Notes: generated from the letters alone by a model not told the origin. A DNA stretch of 64,000 nt from Haematobia irritans (GCF_050003625.1 NC_134398.1:22172622-22236621), one strand, 5' to 3'. Numbered from the stretch's first letter, positions 12,598 through 24,762 are shown. Translations and numbers: made by a program.

Positions 12598-13522
12598 ATT
12601 TTTAAAGAAAATGTTGTCAAAATTTTATTTCTTTAGAGAATTTTAATTTTCTATATTTCTATAGAAAATTTTGTCAATATTATATTTTTATAGAAAATTT
12701 TGACAAAATTTTCTATAGAAAATTTTATATTTTATTTCTATAGAAAAGTTTGTCAACATTTTATATTTATAAAAAATTTTGTCACAATTTTCTTTCTAAA
12801 GAAAATTTTGTCAAAATTTTATTTCTATAGAAAATTTTGTCAAAATTTTATTTCTATAGAAAATTTTGTCAAAATTTTATTTCTATAGAAAATTTTGTCA
12901 AAGTTGTATTTCTATAGAAAATTTTGCCAAAAATTTATTTATGTAGAAAATTTTGTCAAAATTTTATTTCTGTAGTAAATTTTGTTAAAATTTTATTTCT
13001 ATAGAAAGTTTTGTTAAAATTTTATTTCTATCTAAAATTTTGTTAAAATTTTATTTCTATCTAAAATTTTGTTAAAATTTTATATCTATAGAAAATTTGA
13101 TTATATAAAAATTATTATATTTAAAAAATATCAAAATGTTATCTCTACTGAAAATTTTGTCACAATTTTATTTCTATAAAAAATTTTATTTCTAAAGAAA
13201 ATTTTCTCAAAATTTTATAACTATAGAACATTTTGTCACAATTTTATTTCTATAGAATATGGTGTCAAAATTTTATTTCTAAAGAAATTTTTTTTTTAAT
13301 TTTATTTCTATACAGAATTTTGTCTAAATTTTATTTCTATCCAAAATTTTGTCAAAATTTTATTTCTATCTAAAATTTTATTTCTATAGAAAATTTTATT
13401 AAAATTTTATTTCTATACAAAATTTTATTAAAATTATATTTCTATAGTAAAATTTGGTCAACATTTTATTTCTTTAGAAAATGTTGTCAAAATGTTATTT
13501 CTGTATAAAATTTTGTCAAAAC
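12598..13522 (-). repeat. 29-bp tandem array 4
   Basis: The same monomer as at 7.4-9.3 kb, inverted (AAAATTTTATTTCTATAG). About 32 units, moderately diverged. Confidence 0.95.
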
Positions 13523-13529
13523 TTATTCG

Positions 13530-13905
13530 TTTTGTTTGCTATTGTTGGTTTCACTTCAATCATTATTGTTGTTTTTGATCTCAGCTTAAAACCATGCATT
13601 GACTAAACTACAAGTGTAGCTTAACCAACAGAGGAAAAGAGTGTTTGTCAAATTTATTTGGGCAAAGCCCTGTAGACTGCAAGATGGTTGGATGGACGCA
13701 CGTTTCGGAATTACCACATTTATTCATCGGCATCCTCTACTTGCAGCAAAACTATAAACCAATTATCAGAATAAATTCAGGCAGTTCATTAAACCCAACA
13801 ATGAACCACACTTCAACCTTCCGAAAAAAGGTTTTATATTAGAGCCGGCTTATGCCGAAATAAATTCGTACAAACATAAACAACAACAATGATTAAAAAA
13901 AAAAA
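13530..13905 (+). repeat. 330-bp dispersed repeat, copy 1
   Basis: Shares a long collinear match with 15920-16245: CAAATTTATTTGGGCAAAGC, GACTGCAAGATGGTTGG, GGACGCACGTTTCGGA, AACCAATTATCAGAATAAAT and CAGAGGAAA. No coding or terminal motif is clear. It may be an LTR or a piece of a larger element. The strand given is arbitrary. Confidence 0.7.
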
Positions 13906-13936
13906 CAAGTAACCAACAATAACAAAACAAAACGAA

Positions 13937-15915
13937 GGAAAAATTTTATTTTTAGAGAAAATTTTGTCAAAATTTCATTTATATAGAAAATTTTGTTAAA
14001 ATTTTATTTCTATAGAACATTTTGTCAAAATTTTAGTTACATAGAAAACTTTCTTAAAATTTTATTTCTATATAAAATTTTATTAAAATGTTATTTCTCT
14101 AGAAATTTTTTTCAAAATTTTATTTCTATATAAAATTTTATTAAAATGTTATTTCTCTAGAAATTTTTTTCAAAATTTTATTTCTATAGAAAATTTTGTC
14201 AAAATTTTATTTCTCTAGAAAATTTTGTCAAAATTTTATTTCTCTAGAAAATTTCATAAAAATTTTATTTCTATAGAAAATTTTATTAAAATTGTATTTC
14301 TAAAGAAAAATTTGTCAAAATTTTATTTCTATAGAAAATTTTCTAAAAATTTTATTTCTATAGAAAATTTTGTCAAAATTTTATTTCTATAGGAAAATTT
14401 TTCAAAGTTTTATTTCTATAGATAATTTGTCAAAATTTTATTTCTATAGAAAATTTTGTCAAAATTTTATTTCTATAGAAAATTTTGTCAAAAATTTATT
14501 TCTATAGAAAATTTTGCCAAAAGTTTATTTATGTAGAAAATTTTGTCAAAATTTTATTTGTGTAGTAAATTTTGTTAAAATTTTATTTCTATACAGAATT
14601 TTATCAAAATTTTATTTCTATAGAACATTTTGCCAAAAGTTTATTTATGTAGAAAATTTTGTCAAAATTTTATTTCTGTAGTAAATTTTGTTAAAATTTT
14701 ATTTCTATACAGAATTTTATCAAAATTTTATTTCTATACAAGATTTTGTCAAAATTTTAGTTCTATAGAAAGTTTTGTCAAAATTTTATTTCTATAGAAA
14801 ATTTTGCCAAAAGTTTATTTATGTAGAAAATTTTGTCAAAATTTTATTTGTGTAGTAAATTTTGTTAAAATTTTATTTCTATACAGAGTTTTATCAAAAT
14901 TTTATTTCTATAGAACATTTTGCCAAAAGTTTATTTATGTAGAACATTTTGCCAAAAGTTTATTTATGTAGAAAATTTTGTCAAAATTTTATTTCTGTAG
15001 TAAATTTTGTTAAAATTTTATTTCTATACAGAATTTTATCAAAATTTTATTTCTATACAAGATTTTGTCAAAATTTTAGTTCTATAGAAAGTTTTGTCAA
15101 AATTTTATTTCTATAGAAAATTTTGTCAAAATTTTATTTCTATAGAAAATTTTGTCAAAAATGTATTTCTATATTTTGTTAGAATTTTATTTCTATACAA
15201 AATTTTGTCAACATTTTTTTCTGTACAAAATTTTGTCAATATTTTACTTCTGTCTAAAATTTTGTTAAAATTTTATTTCTATAGAAAATTTAATTAAAAT
15301 TTTATTTCTATAATAAAATTTGGTCAAAATTGTACTTATATAGAAATGTCTATCAAAATTTTATTTCTATAGAAAATTTTGTCAACATTTTATTTCTATA
15401 AAAAATTTTGTCAATATTTTATTTCTATAAAAAATTTTGTCAAAATTTTATTTCTGTAGAAAATGTTGTCAAAAATAAATTTCTATTGAAAATTTTTTCA
15501 AGCTTTTATTTCTGTAGAAAATTTTGTCAACATTTTATTTCTATAGAAAATATTGTCAAAATTTTTTTCTATAGAAAATGCTGTCAAAATTTTACTTCTG
15601 TTGAAAATTTTTACAAAATTTTATTTATATAGAAAATTTTGTAAAAATTTCGTTACTATATAAAATTTTGTAAAGATTTTATTTCTCCGGAAAATTTTGT
15701 CAAAATTTCATTTCTATAGAAAATATTGTCAAAATTTTATTTCTATGAAAATTTAGTCAAAATTTTATTTCCATAGTTTATTTTGTCAAAATTTTATTTC
15801 TATAGAACATTTTGTCAAAATTTTATTTCCATAGAATATTTTGTCAAAATTGTATTTTTATGGAAAATTTTATAAAAATTTTATTTCTATAGAAAATTTT
15901 GTCAACATTTTATTT
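13937..15915 (-). repeat. 29-bp tandem array 5, long
   Basis: About 68 units. Within it a block of several monomers containing TTTTGCCAAAAGTTTATTTA is itself repeated (near 14515, 14630, 14805 and 14925). This is a higher-order structure on top of the 29-bp period. Confidence 0.95.
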
Positions 15916-16250
15916 TTTAGTTGCTGTTTTGTACTCAGCTTTAAAACCATTGCGTTGGCTAAACTACAAGAGTAGGTTAACCAACAGAGGAAAGTTGTGT
16001 TTGTCAAATTTATTTGGGCAAAGCCTTATAGACTGCAAGATGGTTGGTTGGACGCACGTTTCGGAGTTACTACATTCATTCATCAGCATCCTATACTTGC
16101 AGTAAAACTATCAACCAATTATCAGAATAAATTTGGGTAGTTCACTAAACCGAAAGTGAACCACACTGGAATATTCCGAAAAAATATTTATGAGAGTTGG
16201 CCTCTGCCTAAATAAATCTTTGTACAAACATCTCTATTTTCCTTTGCCAC
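15916..16250 (+). repeat. 330-bp dispersed repeat, copy 2
   Basis: Second copy of the unit at 13530-13905 in the same orientation, and again bordered by 29-bp arrays on both sides. The repeat and the array may have been duplicated together. Confidence 0.7.
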
Positions 16251-16267
16251 TGTCAAATCATCGATTT

Positions 16268-16440
16268 GAGTACACATTTTATTTTTATAAAAAAAGTTTG
16301 TCAAAATTTTATTTCTATAGAAATTTTTGTCAACATTTCATTTCTAGAGAACATTTTTTTAATTTTTTTTTTCTTCTGCAATTTTGTCAAAATGTTATTT
16401 TTATAGAAAATTTTGTCAAAATTTAATTTTTAAAATTTGA
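16268..16440 (-). repeat. 29-bp tandem array 6
   Basis: Short degenerate run of about six units. It ends some 230 bp before the exon at 16671. Confidence 0.8.
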
Positions 16441-16670
16441 ATGTCAAAGTAGTTACAGTTTTTTGCCACCCTTTTGCTAAATATGCAATAGAATTTTATA
16501 ATCATAGTATATAACCTACAATGACATACTCCATATATTGAATTTTCTCCACTCATATGCTATCATAGGATATTCTATCACAACAAACCCATATTATTTC
16601 AATCCTTGTTAATTGCTTCCCATTGAACTATTCATCCTCTTGAGCTTTCATCCCCTCATGATCTACTTAC

Positions 16671-17147
16671 CTTCAATTTGTGTATCTCTCTTCGTAATTT
16701 GACTATCTCAGCATCACGAGATTTAATCACATCCTTAAGTGAGACTATTTCTCCTTGTAAGCTTTTGATTTGTGCATCCTTGTCATCGATGACAGTACAG
16801 CTTTGTGTGGTAACATTGGGACTAAAGCCACATTTGGTGGCCATTGTGTGTGGTGATTGTGGTGAGGCTGGGGAATAGATAAGTGCTGGCTGTTGTTGTG
16901 TTGTTGGCGACGATCCGGTGCCTATGGTTGCACTGGCATTATTTTGTAATTTTAACGAGAGGGAATTTGCATTTGAATGTGTGCTACCACCAGTAAGGAT
17001 GTTGAAGGATTGTTGAGACCCATTACTGTCTTCATTGGTGACATTGGCTGATTTTGGCATAACACTAGCCGTTGAGTTACCATTAGCTGATGTACCACTA
17101 TTACTGTTAGCAGTATTAGAGCGTAAAATCATAGAAGTTTTGCGTAT
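16671..17147 (-). CDS. probable cGMP-dependent protein kinase-like gene, exon with coiled coil
   Basis: This internal coding exon has 159 codons and phase 0 at both ends. On the minus strand it follows an acceptor reading TTCATTTTAG and ends at an AAG|GTAAGT donor. The first 110 residues are Asn/Ser/Thr-rich and look disordered. The last 40 form a heptad-type helix with KDAQIKSLQGEIVSL and SRDAEIVKLRREIHKLK. The closing motif resembles the N-terminal dimerisation zipper of insect cGMP-dependent protein kinases. In that family the zipper pairs two subunits ahead of the autoinhibitory and cyclic-nucleotide domains. Those domains would be on later exons outside the window. The family call is from remembered similarity only; another long coiled-coil protein is possible. 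Codon use and lack of stops clearly mark a real exon. Confidence 0.65.
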
Positions 17148-17699
17148 CTAAAATGAAGAGAAAATATTTCCATATTTAAGTAATGATAAAATTTTGGTAG
17201 CAATTTTATTTAAAATTAATTTTTTTTTTCAAAATTATTACCTCGAATCATCGAAAATTCTATATGCAACATTTGAAATCGATTAATACAATTTGTGAAT
17301 TAATCGGTTTCGAAGTTTACAAAAATTCATCTTTTAGATTTTTTAATTACGATTTTCGATCCTTAATCTGTACCCCCATTTTAAATTCTACATAGAGTCG
17401 ATAAACATTTGGTCACCATCAAAAGTCGATTAGTAAATTTTGACCAACATTAAAATTCGATAGGTCAATTTTGATTAATCAAAAAGCGATTTTCTACATT
17501 TGAAATTGTAAACCTAATTTCCATTTTATATAATGAAGAGTGAAATTTTGGTCGTTATTTCTTTTTCTTGCGATTGCCCGACAAAAAAAGTCGATTTGAA
17601 AGTTTAGTTTGAATAACCTGTTGATTTTGAAGATTACAAAAAGTCGTCTTTAATAAATTTGTCTCCTCCCGAATTTATTATAATTTATTTATTGTTTTT

Positions 17700-18544
17700 G
17701 TTTGGAGAAATAGTTTTCGAATTTTTTACACTATGACCCACTGTAAACGCATACTCACAAAACATATTCGGCTCCTCCGGAATTTAGTATTTTCTTACTG
17801 TGACCCACTGTAACCACATGATCAAGAAAAGACTTTGCCTTCTTCCAAATTTATTTTTTTTTTATTTCGTTATTTAGTTTTTTTTCCACAACAAAAAATA
17901 ATTTTAAAATTGTTTACACTTTGAACCACAGTAACCAAATATTCCCAAAACATCTTCGGCTTTGTTTTGTTTTATTTTTTAGTAATTTTCTAGTTTTCTA
18001 TGTATTTCTTTCCTTCTTTGTTTTTTTTTTTTAAATCGATTTTTTACACCATATCCCATTGCAACCTCAGAAGAACTTCAGATCCTCCCGAATTTATTAT
18101 TATTAGTTTATTTAAAATCATAATAAATTATGCAAATAAAAACAAAATAAAGGTTCTAACAACTAAGGTTGTCGACCCAGCACTCCTCCCGAATTTAATA
18201 TTGTCTGCTTTGTTTTATTTTATTCCTTTTTTGAAAAAAAAAAATAGTTTTCGAATTTTGTTATACTGTGACCCACTGTAACCACAAACCCCCCAAAAAA
18301 CCTCGGCTCCTCCTGGATTTAATATTTGTTGTTTTGTTTTATTACTTTCTTTTAAGTTGAATTTTGTATACTGTGACCCACTGTAACCACATACCACCAC
18401 AAGGACTTAGGCTCCTCCGGAATTTAATATTTGTTGTTTTATTTTATTTCTTTATTTTTGTAAACTTTAATTTTTTTCGCACTGTGGCCCACTGTAACCA
18501 CATACCCTGAGAAGAGCTTCAAATACTCCCGCATTTAATATTTT
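17700..18544. repeat. intronic 110-bp tandem repeat, block 1
   Basis: Recurring phrase TGTGACCCACTGTAACCACA, followed by CTTCGGCTCCTCC-like text and TTTAATATTTGTTGTTTTG. Spacing is about 105-125 bp where units are clean (for example 18267, 18372 and 18484). Units are diverged and T-rich between the phrases. Confidence 0.85.
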
Positions 18545-19802
18545 TATACCCTCCACCATAGGATGGTTGTCATTCCGTTTGTAACACATCGAAATATTGA
18601 TCTAAGACCCCATAAAGTATATATATTCTGGGTCGTGGTGAAATTCTGAGTCGATCTGAGCATGTCCGTCCGTCCGTCCGTCCGTCTGTTGAAATCACGC
18701 TAACTTCCGAACGAAACAAGCTATCGACTTGAAACTTGGCACAAGTAGTTGTTATTGATGTAGGTCAGATGGTATTGCAAATGGGCCATATCGGTCCACT
18801 TTTACGTATAGCCTCCATATAAACGGACCCCCAAATTTGGCTTGCAGACCCTCTAAGAGAAGCAAATTTCATCCGATCCGGCTGAAATTTGATACATGGT
18901 ATAAGAATAGGGTCTCTAACAACCATGCAAAAATTTGTCCACATCGAACTCAGGAGCCTCCTGGAAGACCAAAATTCATCTGATTCAGTTGATATTTGGT
19001 ACGTGGTGTTAATATATGGCCTCAAACACCCATGCAAAAATTGGTCGAAATCGGCCCATAATTATATATAGCCCCCATATAAACCCATCCCCAGATTTGA
19101 CCTCCGGAGCCCATTGGAAGAGCAAAATCCATCCCATTAGGTTGAAATTTGGTACGTGATGTTGGTATCCAACAACCACGCAGGAATTGGTTCATATCAG
19201 TCCATAATTATATATAACCCCCATATAAACCGATCCCCAGATTTGACCTCCGGTGCCTTTTGGAGAAGCAAAGCAACCATGCCAAAAGTGGTCCACATCA
19301 GTCCATAATCATATATAGCCCCCATATAAACCGATCCCGGGACTTAGTTTTGGAGCCTCGTGGAGGAGCAAATTTCATCCGAGTCAGTTGAAATTTGGTA
19401 CATTGTGCTAGTATATGGCCGTTAGCAACCATGCCTTACTAGGTCCATATCGGTCTATAGTTATATATAGCCCTCAGATAAATCGATCCCAAATCACACA
19501 AAAATTGGTCCATATCAAGTTCATAATTGTATATAGCCCCCATATTTTAATTCTGGCTCCCTACGTACCGTGCAAAAGTCCATATTGATTCGCAATTATT
19601 TGTAGATTTATCAACACATACCTTTTTTGTGTAATATATACCACGTATGGACTAACTCACAATTTAGAAAACGATTTAAAATACCACAACCCAAGTAATT
19701 CGATTGAGGATGACAGTCTTTCATATAAGTTTCTACGCTATCTATGGTACAGGGTACATAAGATTCGGCCTGGCCGAACTTACGGCCATATATACTTGTT
19801 TT
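18545..19802 (-). mobile_element. mini-me-like element, type A copy 2 (in intron)
   Basis: Left end TATACCCTCCACCATAGGATG. Then AAAGTATATATATTCTGGG, core GAGTCGATCTGAGCATG and a (GTCC)n tract. Tandem units with TATATATAGCCCCCATAT follow. The right end has GGTACATAAG, the hairpin TTCGGCCTGGCCGAA and ATATACTTGTT. Both ends are present. The 153-bp units are more diverged than in the neighbouring copy 3. Confidence 0.8.
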
Positions 19803-19807
19803 ATTTT

Positions 19808-21146
19808 TATACCCACCACCATAGGATGGGGGGTATATTAACTTTGTCATTCCGTTTGTAACACATCGAAATATTGTTCTAAGACCCCATAAAGTATATA
19901 TATTCTGGGTCGTGGTGAAATTCTGAGTCGATCTGAGCATGTCCGTCCGTCCGTCCGTCCGTCCGTCCGTCCGTCCGTCCGTCCGTCCGTCCGTCCGTCT
20001 GTTGAAATCACGCTAACTTCCGAACGAAACAAGCTATCGACTTGAAACTTGGCACAAGTAGTTGTTATTGATGTAGGTCGGATGGTATTGCAAATGGGCC
20101 ATATCGGTCCACTTTTACGTATAGCCCCCATATAAACGGACCCCAAAATTTGGCTTGCGAGGCCTCTAAGAGAAGCAAATTTCATCCGATCCGGCTGAAA
20201 TTTGGTACATGGTGTTAGTATATGGTCTCTAACAACCATGCAAAAATTGGTCCACATCGGTCCATAATTATATATAGCCCCCATATAAACCGATCCCCCG
20301 ATTTGGCTTGCGAGGCCCCTAAGAGAAGCAAATTTCATCCGATCCGGCTGAAATTTGGTACATAGTGTCAGTATATGGTCTCTAACAACCATGCAAAAAT
20401 TGGTCCACATCGGTCCATAATTATATATAGCCCCCATATAAACCGATCCCCCGATTTGGCTTGCGAGGCCCCTAAGAGAAGCAAATTTCATCCGATCCGG
20501 CTGAAATTTGGTACATAGTGTCAGTATATGGTCTCTAACAACCATGCAAAAATTGGTCCACATCGGTCCATAATTATATATAGCCCCCATATAAACCGAT
20601 CCCCCGATTTGGCTTGCGAGGCCTCTAAGAGAAGCAAATTTCATCCGATCCGGCTGAAATTTGGTATGTGATGTAAGTATATGGTCTCTAACAACCATGC
20701 AAAAATTGGTCCACATCGGTTCATAATTATATATAGCCCCCATATAAACCGATCACCAGATTTGACCTCCGGAACCTCTTGGAAGACCAAAATTCATCTG
20801 ATTCAGTTGAAATTTGGTACGTGGTGTTAATATATGGCCTCAAACTCCCATGCAAAAATTGGTCGATATCGGTCCATAATTATATATAGGCCCCATATAA
20901 ACCGATCCCCAGATTTGACCTCCAGAGCCCCTTGGAAGAGCAAAATGCTTCCCATTCGGTTGAAATTTGGTTCGTGATGTTAGTATATGGTATCCAACAA
21001 CCATGCAGGAATAAGAAGTTTTAACATACCACAACCCAAGTAATTCGATTGTGGATGACAGTCTTTCGTAGAAGTTTCTACGCAATCCATGGTGGTGGGT
21101 ACATAAGATTCGGCCTGGCCGAACTTGCGGCCGTATATACTTGTTT
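19808..21146 (-). mobile_element. mini-me-like element, type A copy 3 (in intron)
   Basis: Complete copy, head-to-tail with copy 2 and only about five bases apart. It holds four highly similar 153-bp units (20276, 20424-20430, 20577 and 20730 for the GCCCCCATAT phrase). The right end reads GGTGGTGGGTACATAAG, hairpin, TATACTTGTTTTT. A 298-codon frame crosses the units because 153 is divisible by three; no protein function is claimed. Confidence 0.85.
19941..20000. repeat. (GTCC)15 microsatellite
   Basis: Fourteen GTCC units and a final GTCT at the standard microsatellite position of the mini-me element. Other type A copies here carry only 3-5 units. Confidence 0.97.
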
Positions 21147-22800
21147 TTAGTAATTTTCTTGTTTTCTATTTCTGTCTTTCCTTCCCTGTGTTTTGTTTTT
21201 TTTTTGTTTGTTGAAAAAAAAATCGATTTTTTACACTGTATCCCATTGCAACCTCAGAAGAACTTCAGATCCTACCGAATTTATTTTTATTAGTTTATTT
21301 AAAATCATAATAAATTATGAAAATAAATACAAAATAAACTAAGGCCGTTTTCGGTTCGCAAAAAATATGTTTCCCTGGTGTTACACTATTTTTTTCCTCA
21401 TTGTATTTTCGCCCAAATGATAATGTCAATCCAAAGTTATTGTTAATTCATAATATTGGAAGGAATACAGGATCCAAAAGCTATGAAAGTGTCCTTCATA
21501 TTTTGCAGTCAATTTGGAGAATGTTGCACTTTTTTTACCAATCGAAATCGCCATAAGCTTTTTGACCCAGCACTCCTCCCGAATATAATATTGTCTGCTT
21601 TGTTTTGTTTTATTCCTTTTTTGAAAAAAAAAAAAATAGTTTTCTAATTTTGTTATACTGTGACCCACTGTAACCAAAAACCCCCCAAAAAACCTCTGCT
21701 CCTCCTGGATTTAATATTTGTTGTTTTGTTTTATTACTTTCTTTTAAATCGAATTTTGTATACTGGGACCCACTGTAACCACATACCACCAAAAGGACTT
21801 AGGCTCCTCCGGAATTTAACATTTGTTGTTTTATTTTATTTCTTTATTTTTGTAAACTTGAATTTTTTTCGCACTGTGGCCCACTGTAACCACATACCCT
21901 TAGAAGATCTTCAAATACTCCCGTATTTATTTTTTTTTGCTTTGTTTTGTTTTATTCCATTTTTTGAAAAAATAGTTTTCGAATGTGTTATACTGTGAGC
22001 CACTGTAGGCACATACGCCCTAAAAGAACTTCGGCTCCTTCCTAATTTAGTATTTTGTTTGTTCTATTTCATTATTTGTTAAAAAAAGACACAACGATTT
22101 TTTTTACACTGTGACCCACTGTAACCACGTACCGCCAAAAGAACTTCAGATCCTCCCTAATTTTGTATTTAGTTTTTGTTTCGATTATTCCTATTTTTTT
22201 TAATATACTGTAAACTACTGTAAACTTATAACCCCACTGTAAACTTATAACCCCACTGTAAAGTTATAACCCCAAAATAATTTAGGCTCCTTTAATTTAA
22301 TTTATTTGTTGTTTTGTTTTGATTTTTTTGTTCTTAAAAAAATATTTTTCGTGTTTTTTACATTGTGCTCCAGAAGAATTTCACATCCTCCCGAATTTCG
22401 TTTTTTTGTTTGTTTCATTTCTGTGTTTTTTGTTTGTTTTTATAATGATTTTAGAATTTTTTGCACTGCGACCCACTGTAACCACATACCACGTCTCCTC
22501 CTGACTTATTTTGTTGTGTTCTATGTATTTATGTTTTTAATAATTTTCGTTTTTTTTTACACTGTAAAAAAAAAATAATTTTAAAATTGTTATTACTGTG
22601 ACCCACTGTATACATATAACCCCTAAAGAATTTAGGTTCTCTCGGGAATTTAATATTTGTTGCTTTGTTTTATTTCTCTTTTTTGTGGAAAAATAATAAG
22701 ATCTTCAAATCCTTCTAAATTTAATTTTTGGTTTGTTTAATTTTTATGTTTTTTAAACGATTTTAAAATTTTTTACACTGTGACCCACTGTAAGCCCATA
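21147..22800. repeat. intronic 110-bp tandem repeat, block 2
   Basis: Continuation of the TGACCCACTGTAACCACA array. Its first part (21147-21920) repeats 17977-18540 nearly line for line, including ATCCCATTGCAACCTCAGAA and GACCCAGCACTCCTCCCGAA. About 220 bp at 21345-21565 is extra relative to block 1. Confidence 0.85.
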
Positions 22801-22817
22801 TCCTTTAAACGGCTTAC

Positions 22818-24686
22818 CTGTTCGATAACAGCAGTATCCTGTAATATTTTCGATGTCTTTCTTATTAAATTACTGGTTGTAGTCGGCACTGGTCCTAGTA
22901 TACCACTCTCGGCAAAATATTTCTGAGCAGCATTGAAATTCGAGTCCTCAGTTGAAGGTGATCCACAAGATCCTTGAGCCCCAGGCAAACGTTTCGAAGG
23001 CAATAGGGGACTAACCAATATAGATTTTCCCGAACTGGAGCTAGTACTCAAAGGTGATTTTACCACCACTGTAGGAGATCTTACATCTACCGATTTCTCG
23101 GAATCGGATGTAGAACCACCAGAATCTATTTCATGGGATCTTTGGAGTAAACGTCGTCTTTGTTGTGTGGATCTTGAGGCCAATGGTGATTCATGAGGAC
23201 GACGGGTCTCACATAAAGGTGAATGCTTTGGAGAGATCTTTACCAAGATATCGGGGTGAACGGCTACATCAAGGACATGATATTGTCCTATATTGGGCGA
23301 CGAAGATCTCTTAGGCTGTTTAATTTCTACACGACCTCCACGCGAGGTGATTACAGTGTCCTGCGCTTGCTGCTGGGGACTGAGTAAATGTTGCAATGAC
23401 TCTCTGGAGGGATGTTTATTTTCATCGGTGAATATGAAATCCGTATCGGGATGTGAATAGGATTGAAAAAGTTTTTTCGATTTCTGTAAAGCTGTTTCCG
23501 ATCGACGGGGAACCGTTAATGGTGAAGATCTTGCTGAGGCATTGAATTCTAGGCCGGTAACAGAAGGCGGTGACGAGATTCGCGGAATTTGTTGGGCTTT
23601 TGTACGTGCAAATGACGCGAGCTCTGTATCTGGACTAATAATGGTTTGCTGTGTCGGAGCTGTTGGACTATTAGTTGGTGCTGATGCGATTGCTGTTGCC
23701 GCTGCCGATGTTGGAGCTTCACTCGATGGCGAGAGCAATTGAGTATCAAAGCTTGCCGTAAGACTTTCCTCTCGCGATAGATAAGCCGATGTGGCTGACG
23801 ATGTTTGTGTTGAGAGAGAATAGATACCCGATGAACTGGTTAGTTTGAGGCCTGATGCCTCAGCCGATAGGGATGAGGCCAAAGATGATTCGGTGTTGGA
23901 AGAGGGCGATATTGACATATGCATAGATTGCTGGTGTTGTTGTTGTTGCTGCTGTTTTTGGTTTATATGGTAATTATGTATAGTGGCTGTTGTTGTTGTT
24001 GTGGATGTTGATGTTGTTGCCGCTATATTTAAACTGTTATCAATTGAAATGGCACGTGAGCCCGTCATCGGCGTCTGACCCCCTACAACAGTAGCTGCTG
24101 ACGCCGTCGCCAATGGAAGGTTAATGGGGACCATTGTTCTAGTTGTCACTTCACCACAATTACATTTCGCAAATAGACTACCGCACGTGTGACTTTTACG
24201 GAATTTCATGCGAAAATTCGTTGCTCTCGATGCCCCCACTGAACTAATTGCTGTTCTTGGTGCTGGACAAATAATCGAAGAATGTGAACCCATCGACGAA
24301 CCATAGGATATGGGGGTAGCTCGTCCAAATGTTTCCTCTTCCGCGTCTTCTTGTTGCGATTTGCTTGCCTCTTCTTGTGATCGAGATATACTCAATTTAG
24401 GATTCCGTTGACCAGCCTTCTCCAGCAATACCGTGTCTTTGATTGGCTCTGTAGGCATTTTCATTTGAGACGGCATTGGCGGCACTTGTAATGTATTGAC
24501 CTGCTTTGTTGTTTGTGCCTGGGGCATTCTCTCTGTTTCCCTCTCGATCTTGACCCTTTCGATGGCATATTCTTTGTTTTGTTTTTGTTGTATTTCGATA
24601 TTTTCTTTAAATTTGCGAGATTCTTCCATTAAATCGGTGACAGTAGCTATGATCGTCTCACTGGGACTGGCAGATTTCATAGCCAT
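22818..24686 (-). CDS. probable cGMP-dependent protein kinase-like gene, first coding exon
   Basis: 623 codons, from an ATG in the context CACCAAATGGCTATG at 24686 to a CAG|GTAAGC donor. The frame is closed by TAA shortly upstream, so this is the best start. The product is mostly low-complexity and probably disordered. A charged helix lies near the N-terminus (EESRKFKENIEIQQKQNKEY). A Cys/His cluster, HTCGSLFAKCNCGE, lies near residue 160. A Thr/Ala tract and a Gln tract lie around residues 225-250, with Ser-Pro-rich segments throughout. The end reads LIRKTSKILQDTAVIEQ; the next exon starts IRKTSMIL. No catalytic domain is present. The kinase assignment rests on the zipper in the next exon. 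Long variable N-termini are known for some insect PKG-like kinases. This is certainly a coding exon; the function is inferred. Confidence 0.7.
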
Positions 24687-24762
24687 TTGGTGGAAAAAAG
24701 AGTGATACGATGGCAATGTGAGGGGTGTCGTCAATTATGGTGGCTTAAGCATACAAAATCAT
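24687..24762 (-). other. probable 5' UTR start of this exon, with splice acceptor
   Basis: On the minus strand TTTTTTGTCTTTCCAG ends at 24763 and looks like a good acceptor. The exon would then open with ATGATTTTGTATGCTTAA, a five-codon upstream frame, before the main ATG at 24686. The first, non-coding exon and the promoter would lie to the right and are not identified. Confidence 0.45.

Larger units (their letters stand above)
17148..22817 (-). other. 5.7-kb intron of the kinase-like gene, repeat-filled
   Basis: Runs from the donor CAG|GTAAGC at 22817 to the acceptor at 17148, joining two phase-0 exons. It contains the roughly 110-bp repeat array in two blocks with two mini-me-like elements between them. 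Nothing else coding is seen; 17160-17700 is AT-rich and featureless. Confidence 0.7.

Noticed and set aside
23542..23749. Short frames on either strand overlapping the large exon, including a Gln/His-rich one
   Set aside because: Shadow frames of the Ser/Ala/Thr-rich coding exon.
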